Part shown: positions 31,850-41,751 of the stretch, piece by piece
Numbering within the stretch: the stretch's first letter is position 1
Layout: the number at the start of each line of letters is the position of its first letter
NCBI GenBank assembly: GCA_035610365.1
Contig: CM069432.1
Location: forward strand, 229,980,532 to 230,044,531
From: Aquatica leii
Lineage: Eukaryota; Arthropoda; Insecta; Coleoptera; Lampyridae
Direction: 5' to 3'
DNA: 64,000 bases
The notes under the pieces: model-generated
Told to the model about the DNA's origin: nothing
Database searches by the model: none
Seen by the model: the letters and a program-made list of their open reading frames with translations, nothing else
Translations under genes and position numbers: made by a program

Positions 31850-32475
31850 CGTGTTTTTTTACTCGTACTAAAGTTCTGCCAACGAGTAGTCCCTTTTTAA
31901 CTAAATCGCCTTCCATCAATCGCGCGTATGTAGCCTTCCCGGAGACTTCCATCCAGGCGTGCCATCTCCACACTTTCAGTCCTTGCAGGCAGAGTCAAGT
32001 CTTCACTCAATAAGACTCGCACGGCTGCCTTCTCTGACGAATGAAAAAGAATTTCTTCATTGTCGATCTTCAGGACATCGTTCTTCATATCCAAATGGAA
32101 CCCATACTTCTTTATCACGTCCATTCCCAGGATAACTTCTTTCGTGATTTCGGCTATCAGTACTTGATGGTCGAGTACTCCATTTTCCAAACCAATGGTT
32201 ACTTTGACTTGTTCGTGAGTAGGTATTTCGTCGCCCGTCGCCGTTCAAAGTCGTACTGTTACTGGTGATGTTTTCTCGTTTTCCAATAACATGTCAGGAC
32301 GAATGATGGTCTTCGTCGCTCCCGTGTCAACCAGTAACTGGACGCTTCTCCCATTGATCTTGCCATCGAGATAAATGCTATGCAATTGTTCCCTAGGCGA
32401 TACCATTTGGATTGTAATCTTCGGAGTCTGACTAGATGAGATTACTTTTTGTCTCTTTTGCTCGCCTCGTTCCAA
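31740..32475 (-). pseudogene. Protease region of the macrodomain Gypsy
   Basis: 32475-32245 holds the aspartic protease start, RSVQLLVDTGATKTIIRPDM. A frameshift near 32245 moves the rest (ITKEVILGMDVIKKYGFHLD, the second protease block) to the frame 32190-31897. Another shift near 31900 leads to LVGRTLVRVKKHD and the RT frame. So protease is complete in content but cut by two frameshifts. Confidence 0.75.
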
Positions 32476-32522
32476 ATTTTCGAGCGCTCTTCTTGTCCTT
32501 TTCTTAGGTTTAGTACGATGCT

Positions 32523-32762
32523 TGTTGTTATAAATGCAGGAAACTGATCGAATAAGATTCTTTTAATTTAAACCATTTATTTTATTTTACCATTCGTGTA
32601 GAAACTTACATAGATATTACAGAACTCTACTTATCTTTTAACATGGATGACACAAGACAAATGTATATGCGAACGGCGCGAAAAAGAAACGAAGGTATGT
32701 ATTTTTAAAAAAAAGTTTTCCATTCATTCGAGCGTTATACTAAAAGATTGATTGTTTCAACA
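32523..32762 (-). repeat. 3' LTR of the Copia element
   Basis: Starts TGTTGTTATAAATGCAGG and ends GTTTCAACA. It differs from the other copy mainly in an A/T run near 32700. Confidence 0.93.
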
Positions 32763-32771
32763 CTTCCCCTC
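32763..32771 (-). other. Copia polypurine tract
   Basis: GAGGGGAAG on the minus strand directly before the 3' LTR, the usual plus-strand primer. Confidence 0.8.
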
Positions 32772-32795
32772 AATCAATACATGGCATAAAAAAAC

Positions 32796-35700
32796 TTAGT
32801 ATACTAAAACATTAACTAATCCTAAGTTTACACAATGTTTTAAAAATAATTCTGCGGAGAGACTTTTTGTAAAGATATCGGCAATTTGTTCATTAGTACA
32901 TATGTATTCAATAGTCAGCTGTTTATTATTGACCAAACTTTTAACGAAATTATATTTGACGTCTACATGCTTGAGCCTCTTATGTTCCCACTTATCTACC
33001 AACTTCAAGCAAGACTGATTGTCTTCGAAAATGGTGTAAGTTTCAAGTTTGTATTGAAAATCGTTTAAAAGCCGTTGTAGCCATATACCTTCTCGAGCTG
33101 CTTCGGAAAGAGATATAAATTCTGATTCCGTTGAAGATAGTGCAACAGCAGATTGCTTTTTGGTATTCCAGCTTACTGGGCAACCAAATGCTTTAAATAA
33201 ATATCCTGATGTCGATTTTCTGTCCAAGTCATCGCCAGCCCAATCTGCATCAGCATATCCAACAAGAATGTCATTTATATTATTGGGAAAGAACAGCTCC
33301 ATGTTTACAGTTCCCTTTAGGTACCTTAAGATTCTTTTTAATAATTTCCACAGTTCATTTGTTGGACAATTTTGAAATCTACTGCATAGGTTTACAGCAA
33401 AGCATAGATCCGGACGAACAGACGATGTCAAATACATTAGACTTCCTATTAGTTCTCTGATCGGCAGATTATAACATGTTTCTGAATTTGAAAGAAGCTT
33501 CAAATCTACTTTGGTTTCCATTGGAGTTTTGGCTTCTCTGCAGTCAACCATATCAAACTTTTTTAAGATATTATTAATGTATTTCTTCTGGTTTAGGTAA
33601 ATTCCATCGTTTGTCGATCTCAAATTTATTCCCAGAAAGGTTTTAACCAAACCTAAATCTTGCATATCAAACTCCGTTTGCAGTTTGTTCTTTAATAATT
33701 GTGATGTTTCTTGATTTTTACTTACGATCAATATGTCATCGACATATAATAGAAGGTAAATTTCATCGTTATTACTTGATTTTATGTATAAACATTGATC
33801 ATGTTCGGATTTCCGAAAACCTTGGTTGAACATAAATTTGTCAAACATCTTATTCCAGCAATACGGTGCTTGCTTTAAGCCATAAAGCGACTTATTCAGT
33901 TTACACACCATGTTTTCTTTTTTGCAGTTATATCCTTCAGGAATTTTCATGTAGATTGTGTCTTCCAGATATCCATGCAAGAAGGCACATTTCACGTCTA
34001 ATTGCTCAATTTTAAAGCGTTTATAATTTGCAATAGCAAATAGGACTCGCACTGTCGTTAGCCTTGCAACAGGAGCAAATGTCTCCTTGTAGTCTATGTC
34101 CTTTTCTTGCATAAAGCCTTTAGCAACCAATCTTGCTTTATATTTAATTGGTTCTCCCGCTTCATTTTCTTTCATACGAAATACCCATCTACAGTCAATT
34201 ATGTTTGTATTTTCAGGCTTTTCTACTAAATTCCAGGTTTTATTTTTTTTAAGTGCCAAAAGTTCCTCGTTTACAGCTTCTAACCAACTGCTTTTATCGC
34301 TACGACTTTTTATATCATTAATATTTTTTGGTACATCTTCAATGAATGCCTGCACATTTAGAGCCATATGTTCGATTTCATCATCAATAAGATAGTCATT
34401 TAGGTACAGAGGCTTTTTCCTCGTTCTTACTTCCTTTTGAGTTATGGGATTATTTAATTCATTTGTATTTTCATTCTCTTCATGTATATTTTCATTTTCC
34501 TTCTCCATTTCAACCATAACTTCATTTTGGTTTTGTATTTTATCTTCAGTTTCTGCATTTTTGTTATGTTTAACATTTGCTTCTACTTCAATTTCGGTTT
34601 CTATGAACGCATCGTCCCTTATACTTAAAATATTTTTACTTTCATCAAATTTTATGCTTCTACTGAGAACTACTTTTTCTTCTCTTGGATCCCATACTCT
34701 ATAACCATTTCCAGAGTATTCTATCATAATGTTAACATCGCTTCTTGAGTCAAATTTACTTTGTAGTTTTTCCTGTGGAATATGACAGTAAGCTAGACAT
34801 CTAAATGTCTTCAAGTTATTCAAATTTGGTTTTCGTCCATAAAATAGTTCAGCCGGCGTGGTACTTGGCTTAATACGACTTGTCAGACTTCGGTTTAATA
34901 GATAAGTAGCACATAAGATAGCTTCACCCCATAAATCTTTAGATAATTTTGACTCTAGTAGGATTGACCGTGATTTTTCTAATAAAGTTCGGTTTAGTCG
35001 CTCAGCAGATCCATTCTGTTCAGGATTATATGGAATAGTGTATCTTACATCAATGCCATTATTACTACAAAAATTAATAAAATCTTTTGACCGATATTCA
35101 CCTCCGTTATCGCAACGTATAGATTTTATTTTACAATTTAATAAATTTGTGACATACGCTTCATAATTTTTAAAACATGTAAACATTTCACTCTTTTTGC
35201 TTATAAGATAAACAATACAAAAATGGGTATAGTCGTCCAAAAAGGTTACAAAGTAATTTTTATTATCATACGTAGTTGGTGTTATAGGACCACAAATATC
35301 CGTATGAATTAATTCCAGAGGTCTTTTGCTGACATATGAAGTTTCTTTTAGAAATGGCAATCGTGACAATTTAGATTTTAGACAAATCGAACAATTATTG
35401 TTTGTTTCAATTTTTGTTTTATTTAAATTTAAACCATCAACTGTACTTTCCCTGAACATTGTAACAATACTTTGAGGATTTAAATGCCCTAAACGCTTAT
35501 GCCATAAACTTAAATTGTTATTTTCACAAAAATTCGCTTCATATTTACTCAGTTTAAGTTCGACTATATATAAATTATTAATTTGCTTTCCTTTGATAAT
35601 TAACTTTGATCCATTATAAATAAGTACCTCACTTTTATTGAACATCACCTTTAAACCGGAATTTTGCATTTTCGAAACTGATAATAAATTTTGTCTTAAA

Positions 35701-36695
35701 TTCGGTACATACAAGACATCTCTAATTACACCTGTTTCATTTACCGAATTTAAAACAACTCGAATATCACCGATTTTATTTGTTTTAACAGATGTATTAT
35801 TTTTTGCTACAGAAATATCAAGCGCATTATTTAAAATTTTTGAACTTACGAAATATTTATCTGAGTTCACCATATGATCAGTTGCCCCACTATCAACGAT
35901 CCAGCAAATTGAATCTTCTCCAGAAGAAACATATGCCTCAACTTGGCCCGCAACAAACGATATTGGATTGCTATCAGTAACCTCCACTTGATTTGCCTTT
36001 CTCGACCAACAATTCTTCCTGATATGACCAATTTTTCCACAACCATGACACTTAGGCCTGCTATACTGCTGCTTAAATGGTTTCTTGAAATTAGCTGCTC
36101 CGTGGAAAGCAGCTTGACGACCAATATCAGGACCTTCATTCAATCTTTTCATTTCAAAGTTTATTAACTTGCCTTTAACAAATTCAAGCGAAACATTTTT
36201 CGGATCCATTGTTTCGATCGCTGTTATTAATGAGTCATATGATTTGGGTAATGTTAACAATAGATGACAAACTATATCATTTTCATCCACTCTTGCACCA
36301 GCAGATTTTAATTCCCTTATGGTTTCTTCAAATTTAAGCAAATGATTCTCCAGTACTTCTTCTTTAGACCATTTCATTGTTAATAACTTTCGTCTAAGAT
36401 ACAACTGGCTCGCTATTCCTTTTCTTTCGAAGACATTCTGAAGCGACTTCCACATTTCAAAAGCATTGTCTTTTTCTTTTATATACTCTAAGTGTGAATT
36501 AGCAACACATTGCACAATGATGGATTTACACTTTTTATCTTTAGCAATTTCAGCGTCAGATTCACCTGCAGCTGCATTGATACACGATAGGACATCATTT
36601 TGATCCAAAATTGTTTCCATACGAAATTTCCAATGGCTGTAGTTCTTACCATCAAACTGCGTGACACCAAATTTTTCACTACTACACTTAGCCAT
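32796..36695 (-). CDS. Copia Gag-Pol polyprotein, intact
   Basis: 1299 codons without a break. In order: gag with FDGKNYSHWKFRME near the start; CCHC knuckle CHGCGKIGHIRKNC (C216, C219, H224, C229); aspartic protease WIVDSGATDHM with Asp268; integrase HHCC (WHKRLGHLN ... CSICLKSK) and D466, D529, E565 (35 residues between the last two); RT with WVFRMKENEAG, LDVKCAFLHGYLED and YVDD at 984-987; RNase H ending GYADADWAGD and TKKQSAVALSSTESEFISLS. Gag, protease, integrase, RT, RNase H is the Copia order. Translation makes particle proteins in the cytoplasm that copy and reinsert the element. No lesion seen; a slightly shortened segment near 645-660 may be a family trait. Confidence 0.95.
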   Translation of the reverse strand: MAKCSSEKFGVTQFDGKNYSHWKFRMETILDQNDVLSCINAAAGESDAEIAKDKKCKSIIVQCVANSHLEYIKEKDNAFEMWKSLQNVFERKGIASQLYLRRKLLTMKWSKEEVLENHLLKFEETIRELKSAGARVDENDIVCHLLLTLPKSYDSLITAIETMDPKNVSLEFVKGKLINFEMKRLNEGPDIGRQAAFHGAANFKKPFKQQYSRPKCHGCGKIGHIRKNCWSRKANQVEVTDSNPISFVAGQVEAYVSSGEDSICWIVDSGATDHMVNSDKYFVSSKILNNALDISVAKNNTSVKTNKIGDIRVVLNSVNETGVIRDVLYVPNLRQNLLSVSKMQNSGLKVMFNKSEVLIYNGSKLIIKGKQINNLYIVELKLSKYEANFCENNNLSLWHKRLGHLNPQSIVTMFRESTVDGLNLNKTKIETNNNCSICLKSKLSRLPFLKETSYVSKRPLELIHTDICGPITPTTYDNKNYFVTFLDDYTHFCIVYLISKKSEMFTCFKNYEAYVTNLLNCKIKSIRCDNGGEYRSKDFINFCSNNGIDVRYTIPYNPEQNGSAERLNRTLLEKSRSILLESKLSKDLWGEAILCATYLLNRSLTSRIKPSTTPAELFYGRKPNLNNLKTFRCLAYCHIPQEKLQSKFDSRSDVNIMIEYSGNGYRVWDPREEKVVLSRSIKFDESKNILSIRDDAFIETEIEVEANVKHNKNAETEDKIQNQNEVMVEMEKENENIHEENENTNELNNPITQKEVRTRKKPLYLNDYLIDDEIEHMALNVQAFIEDVPKNINDIKSRSDKSSWLEAVNEELLALKKNKTWNLVEKPENTNIIDCRWVFRMKENEAGEPIKYKARLVAKGFMQEKDIDYKETFAPVARLTTVRVLFAIANYKRFKIEQLDVKCAFLHGYLEDTIYMKIPEGYNCKKENMVCKLNKSLYGLKQAPYCWNKMFDKFMFNQGFRKSEHDQCLYIKSSNNDEIYLLLYVDDILIVSKNQETSQLLKNKLQTEFDMQDLGLVKTFLGINLRSTNDGIYLNQKKYINNILKKFDMVDCREAKTPMETKVDLKLLSNSETCYNLPIRELIGSLMYLTSSVRPDLCFAVNLCSRFQNCPTNELWKLLKRILRYLKGTVNMELFFPNNINDILVGYADADWAGDDLDRKSTSGYLFKAFGCPVSWNTKKQSAVALSSTESEFISLSEAAREGIWLQRLLNDFQYKLETYTIFEDNQSCLKLVDKWEHKRLKHVDVKYNFVKSLVNNKQLTIEYICTNEQIADIFTKSLSAELFLKHCVNLGLVNVLVY

Positions 36696-36811
36696 TATTT
36701 TTCAAGTAGCAAAAAAAGTTTGCACGCCGTTGTTCTAACCTCAACAATAAAAATTCAATTTCTTGCACGAAACAAAAATCTCAACTTATACCAATCAGTA
36801 TCCAAAGTTAT

Positions 36812-36826
36812 GCTGGGCCCATAACC
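36812..36826 (-). other. Copia primer binding site (internal initiator tRNA-Met fragment)
   Basis: Plus-strand GCTGGGCCCATAACC next to the 5' LTR equals the anticodon-stem/loop segment of initiator tRNA-Met. Copia elements prime from this internal half-tRNA rather than the tRNA 3' end. Confidence 0.85.
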
Positions 36827-37066
36827 TGTTGTTATAAATGCAGGAAACTGATCGAATAAGATTCTTTTAATTTAAACCATTTATTTTATTTTACCATTCG
36901 TGTAGAAACTTACATAGATATTACAGAACTCTACTTATCTTTTAACATGGATGACACAAGACAAATGTATATGCGAACGGCGCGAAAAAGAAACGAAGGT
37001 ATGTATTTAAAAAAAAAAGTTTTCCATTCATTCGAGCGTTATACTAAAAGATTGATTGTTTCAACA
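36827..37066 (-). repeat. 5' LTR of the Copia element
   Basis: Second 240-bp copy, followed by target duplication ATGCT. Confidence 0.93.
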
Positions 37067-38101
37067 ATGCTGTCGTACATGGCCTATTTTATCGCAGTTC
37101 AAAGTTGTTACTCCTCTTTCCCGAAGTATTCGTCGCGCTATCTCCTCGATGCTTTCCAGTGTCTGCGCGGGTACTTCTGCAGCACAATAGAGTCTATGAC
37201 CATCTCGTTGCAATGTTTGTTTTGCTGCTTCAAACTCCAAAGCATGCACCAAAGCGTCATCCAATGTCTTTGGTCGAGCTAACCGGAGAGTCTGCTGCGT
37301 TTCGTTGTCTCTGAGGCAGTCTACAAAGGTTTGAATTGCCAACTGCTCTAAGAAGGTGTCTGGTGCTGTAGGATACGCAAGCCGTGTCAATCTGGCGATG
37401 TCAGCCTCAAACTCTTGAAGACTTTCGGCAGCTTTCTGAACTCGACTTTTAATTTGAGCCTGATACACTTGTTGAAGATGAGCATCTCCATATCTTATTT
37501 CTAATCGTGAAATTAAGAGTTCGTAATTTTCTTGTAGGTGGTCAGGAACAGTTTGTAAAATTCCAAGCGCTTCTCCACGTAAGGACACTATTAAAGACGT
37601 CGCTTTCTGCTAGTTGGTCCAACCGTTAGCTGTAGCTGCGGCTTCAAACTGCTTGTAGTAGGTTGATCATGGAACTTGACCATCAAAATTTGGTGGAACA
37701 ACTTTAAACTTGTGAGTGGTTTCTTCACGATGGTCCATTATTAAATCTTCACTCGTGACGCTTCCTTCACCGTGACAATTCATTTGGTTCATTCTTTCTT
37801 CAAGCAGTTTTATTTTGTCTTCTAATTTGTCCTCTATTGCTTCTATTTTCTCATTCACAGATTCGCAAATTTCTTCTTTTAAGTTTAACATATCTGCTTG
37901 GGTTTCCTCTTGAACAATTTTAATTTGATTTTCTATGCTCGTTCGTATTTCTTCTTTTAAACTTCTAGAATTTTCTTTCATTTTCTGAGAATGTTCGGAA
38001 AGTTTTTCTTCCATTTTTCTTGTACTCTCCGACAGTTTTTCTTCAATTTTCTGAGAATTTTCGTAAAACTTTTCTTCTATTTTCTGCGAATTTTCTTCCA
38101 T
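37061..38101 (-). pseudogene. Gag of the macrodomain Gypsy
   Basis: 38101-37667 (145 codons from ATG 38101) is a coiled coil built of imperfect 11- to 15-residue units such as NSQKIEEKLSES, followed by HKFKVVPPNFDGQ, the start of the Gag body. A frameshift/stop near 37667 breaks it. 37588-37067 carries the Gag body (LQTVPDHLQENYELLISRLE, FVDCLRDNETQQTLRLARP) and a zinc-knuckle-like NCDKIGHVRQHC, which is where the Copia element is inserted. Confidence 0.75.
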
Positions 38102-38419
38102 TTATCTATTCATCGATTCTTGACCATTTTTGATTAATTCCAGAAATTCAAATCTTTTTGAATCCATTTTCACTTTTTGCAAACGCGTTATCGGCATAAA
38201 TTTAACCACGAATAATAATTTAAAACAAAATTTAATAATACAAAATTTTAATTAAGCCCGACACTGGTTTAACAGCTAAGATTAAATGCTATAAACAAAC
38301 ACGCGAATCCCGAACTAAAGTTTCATTTATTTACGCAATCAATGTTTTTATTACAGAAGTGATATTTCTTAATGATATTTACACTAAAATTCGCTAACCA
38401 TACCCCACACTGACGCCAC

Positions 38420-38619
38420 TGTTACGAATTTTATTATTAAAACTAATTTATTTAAACGACTAAAAATATTTTTTTACTTATACTAGAAATATGTACACTT
38501 TTAAATTAACCGAACTAATTAAATCTAATAATATTTAATAAAAACACTTACAACTAATTTATATCACTTACAGGAAGATAAGATAAAGTCCGCGGATAGC
38601 TTCACACAATTGTTTACAC
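38420..38619 (-). repeat. 5' LTR of the macrodomain Gypsy (truncated)
   Basis: Matches the left copy up to ATTGTTTACAC and then diverges. One nucleotide inside it, on the minus strand, TGGCGTCAGTGTGGGG is in the position of a primer binding site; I could not assign the tRNA. Confidence 0.7.
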
Positions 38620-40800
38620 TAATTTGCCTTCAATTAGCTCAATACCACAAATGTAGCTTTTTTTGAAATTTACACCCAAGCAACATTTTCAGTCGTTTCA
38701 GACACTGTCACGTCTTTGCATAATGAAACCCATACTGCTGTATTTCTTGGCAAATGTAAAAAAAATTATCTTAAAATTAAAGACATTATTTTTCATCTTC
38801 TTCTTTATAATGAGTACTGGATTTTTCAAACCACTATTTACTGTTAATCTAATCGAACATGTAAACATTTGTTCATGTTGAATACATGCAACGGATTTAC
38901 GATTGTGTTTATCTCTACAGCCATGACCTAGCTCCCAACGACTTCTTTTTGTTTTTACGATTCTATTCGATACGATTCCAACGGTCATATTGCGAAATAA
39001 TAAATAATAATAAATAAACGATTAATACATTTTTTGTTCTGAGATTAGTCTTAAAACTTTTGTGAACGCACATGTAATCCGTATAAGTTGCCGCCTTCCC
39101 TTCGGCTTTCATACTCGATATTCTTTGCTCATAATACAATTAAAATAATTTAAAAATTTTTTAACTGGACGTGCCTAAGTTACTGTTTCATTCCAATATA
39201 ATTTTTTAATTTTTCTATTAAAATAAACTCTAGCAAATTTCCGACATCGTCAAAACTTAAAAAAATTATAAAAATAACCCAATAGTCAAACAATTATACA
39301 TTTCTGATTTTGTTTAATTTAATAATTACTTTATACAAAATTTTTCTAGTTGACTAAATTATAATCTTGTAGAAAAAAATTATTTATTTATAAATCAATA
39401 AAATTGCTACTTTACGCTCTATCGGCTCCATGAATATTTTCTAGGTTTTTAAACTTAAAGTCCAGCATTTCTTAATTGGTATTAAATACATAATTGTGAA
39501 ATGAGGTTTCCAGATTCGTATAAAAATTGCAACGTAAGGGTTACGTTAAATTGTTGTGACATAATAATTAAATTAAGTTGGAAAACATTGATATATTTAG
39601 TTCGGATTTACGTACAATGCTGTTTAAGTTGTATAACTCACAGGCGTTTATTTAGTCTGTTATTGTATTTATTTTCTAGGGTCGATTATCTTTTAAAAAG
39701 CGTTTACTTTTCTAAGTTGACGTTTTTTTGTACCAAAGTTAATCTAAGTATCTTTTTGTATAATTCTGTATTTTTTTAAGTTATAGCAATTTGACCTAAC
39801 ATAAATTTTTACTTATACATTCGTCAATATTTTTTCATGTCTTTAGTGTACCTGTTTTTTCTATTTGTTCAAGTTATCTTTTCAACGCTGTATAATAGCA
39901 TTATGGCCATGGCGATTATCTAAGACGCGTGACATACCTAAGTTAGCAATCATGGAGTAACACAGAAACGTGATTTGAGTTTTGTTTAAATTTTAATTCT
40001 TGATACCAAATAATACAAAGTATAAACCTAAGATCACTGAAATGTGTCTTAAAAAAGATTAATATTGTAAATTATTTAGTGTCAATAAAAAAAATTATGT
40101 CAACTGCAGAGCAGGAAGAAAAATGTCTAATTAAACAAAATCAACCTTAATCTTTCTCACGTTCTATTTCATTAATTGATGCACTAATAAAAAAATTAAG
40201 TAATTGCTATTTTTCGCTCATAAAATATCGTCCTTAAATTAGTGTACATCGATATAACTAATTTGTAATCGTTAATTTTTTATTTATACGTGACAGAACA
40301 AGCTTTTCGTTTTACGTAAAAAATGTTACTTTTTTAATATAAGAAAGAGTTTATTACTTTCACTTTGATTTTACGTTTCTTCTAGCAAGACATATTTTTT
40401 GTATTTTGTTATGCACATTTTACATAGTAATGATTATGGGAAAATTAAAAGATTTTTCAATTGTTATATAATTTTTTTCATTAATTCATGTGATAACCAT
40501 CTACACGATTAATTCCATTCAAATTTAAGTTTAAAATTTATCTCGTTTTTCATCACTTGCGGAAGAAAAACGTGATAAATATATTTTTTAATTCTAATTA
40601 TGAGCCCGACGTCGATGTTGCAAGGACATACTAGACAAACGTGTAATGTTTCTGCTCACGTTTGCGTATTCCAGATTTCTTTAAGCGAATGCGTTATTAA
40701 ATACTGGATAAGCATTAATTATCCGTTACTTTAATCGCTTTAAATACTGAATTTGAATAGTGTGTAATTTCTCTTGTTTTTTTAAAAAAATGTAATTGAC
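38620..40800. other. Non-coding stretch between retrotransposon and delilah
   Basis: AT-rich. A minus-strand open frame at 38698-38988 includes SRWELGHGCRDKHNRKSVAC, which has a protein-like composition but no family I know. From 39000 to 40800 I see no gene; this is the upstream regulatory region of the bHLH gene. Confidence 0.4.
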
Positions 40801-40828
40801 GTATTTTTTTTAAAGAGCTTTCGATGGG

Positions 40829-40836
40829 TATAAATA
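40829..40836 (+). promoter_or_regulatory. TATA box of the delilah-like gene
   Basis: TATAAATA about 250 nt upstream of the start codon. About 30 nt downstream is TCTGACTG, a possible initiator, and the next 120 nt (40861-40980) is more GC-rich than its surroundings, as expected for a 5'UTR. Confidence 0.55.
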
Positions 40837-41085
40837 GATTTGCGCAGTCTATTCTTATCTGACTGTACCATCAATGTGTACAGGTCAGTGGTGCGGGAGG
40901 TGACCAGTGCGGGGCGCGTGCTAGTGGGAGATACCTGCTTCAATACCTGGTGTTTGGCAGTGTCCGTTCAGCGGTCCAGTGATTAGCACATACGATACTA
41001 ATAAGAAAACATCAGTATTTTATTTACCGGGAACTAACATTTTTGAAAAACACGCGGAGTACTTTTTTAAATGAAGTGTTAAATA

Positions 41086-41751
41086 ATGGATACGTTATTT
41101 CCGTTTAATGACGAATTGTCTCAAAGACTGGGTCTTCCGGTAGAAAGTCCTACGTACACCGATTCCAATAATAACAGTGATTCTGATAAGACATCGTGCG
41201 ACGATAAGTATTCATTAAGACCACGATCGTTAAGAAGAAGAAATTCGGAACAGGTAGTTGAAAAGTCCACTAAAACTCGTACTCCGAAACCTAAGCAAAA
41301 ACCGGCACCTTTAAGTAAATACAGACGTAAAACGGCAAATGCACGGGAAAGAAGTCGAATGAGGGAAATTAATCAAGCCTTCGAAACGTTGCGACGTGCT
41401 GTTCCTTCAATTTATTCAACAAACGTCGGCACCAACGAAAAATTAACCAAAATTACCACTTTAAAACTTGCAATGAAATACATCTCAACGTTAAGTGCGG
41501 TGTTAAATGGCCCCGAATCAATTAATTCGGATTTGTTATCGGACTGTAGTGATTTAGATTGTTTACTTTTGGAATCGGATGGAGAATCGCTTCCTTTAAG
41601 GTCTGACTTTTCTGATCATTCATTAACACCCGCCGATTTTTCCGTGGATTTCCCCGACGAATCACTTACATCGGTAGATTTTTCACCTTTATCCGTAGAT
41701 TTCGCAGATCACTTATCGACGTTTGATCCATTTCTGTCGGATGTTAGTTAG
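41086..41751 (+). CDS. dei: Delilah-type bHLH transcription factor
   Basis: Single exon, 221 aa. Delilah is an insect bHLH factor needed in muscle-attachment (tendon) cells and wing; it acts in the nucleus, binding E-boxes probably as a dimer with Daughterless-type partners. The basic region is KYRRKTANARERSRMREIN (78-96), helix 1 QAFETLRRAVP, a loop STNVGTNEKLT and helix 2 KITTLKLAMKYISTLSAVL (122-140); NEKLTKITTLKLAMKYI is the diagnostic match to Delilah. Residues 30-75 are Ser/Lys/Arg-rich. The C-terminal 60 residues are acidic and repeat an S(V/A)DF(S/P/A)-D(E/H)SLT pattern, likely an activation region. It is shorter than the fly protein. The ATG follows an in-frame stop (TAA at 41083). 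Polyadenylation signals AATAAA lie at 41802 and 41867. Confidence 0.88.
   Translation: MDTLFPFNDELSQRLGLPVESPTYTDSNNNSDSDKTSCDDKYSLRPRSLRRRNSEQVVEKSTKTRTPKPKQKPAPLSKYRRKTANARERSRMREINQAFETLRRAVPSIYSTNVGTNEKLTKITTLKLAMKYISTLSAVLNGPESINSDLLSDCSDLDCLLLESDGESLPLRSDFSDHSLTPADFSVDFPDESLTSVDFSPLSVDFADHLSTFDPFLSDVS

Larger units (their letters stand above)
32523..37066 (-). mobile_element. Full-length Copia retrotransposon
   Basis: Two 240-bp LTRs (32523-32762 and 36827-37066; nearly identical), a 1299-codon intact polyprotein, a Copia-type primer site, a polypurine tract and perfect 5-bp target duplications ATGCT at 32518-32522 and 37067-37071. It has inserted into the gag zinc-knuckle region of the macrodomain Gypsy, same orientation (minus). 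Everything needed for a recently active element is present. Confidence 0.96.
27861..38619 (-). mobile_element. Gypsy LTR retrotransposon carrying a macrodomain and CCCH finger, split by a Copia insertion
   Basis: Minus-strand element. LTR-like ends at 27861-28048 and 38420-38619 share about 190 bp (start TGTTACGAATTT), with one 11-bp indel. Order from 5': coiled-coil gag, gag with a zinc knuckle (cut by Copia), protease, RT, RNase H, integrase, then in the same frame a macrodomain and CCCH finger. Net size without Copia is about 6.2 kb. Several frameshifts, small deletions and a stop make this copy defective. The right LTR seems truncated after ATTGTTTACAC. Confidence 0.88.
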
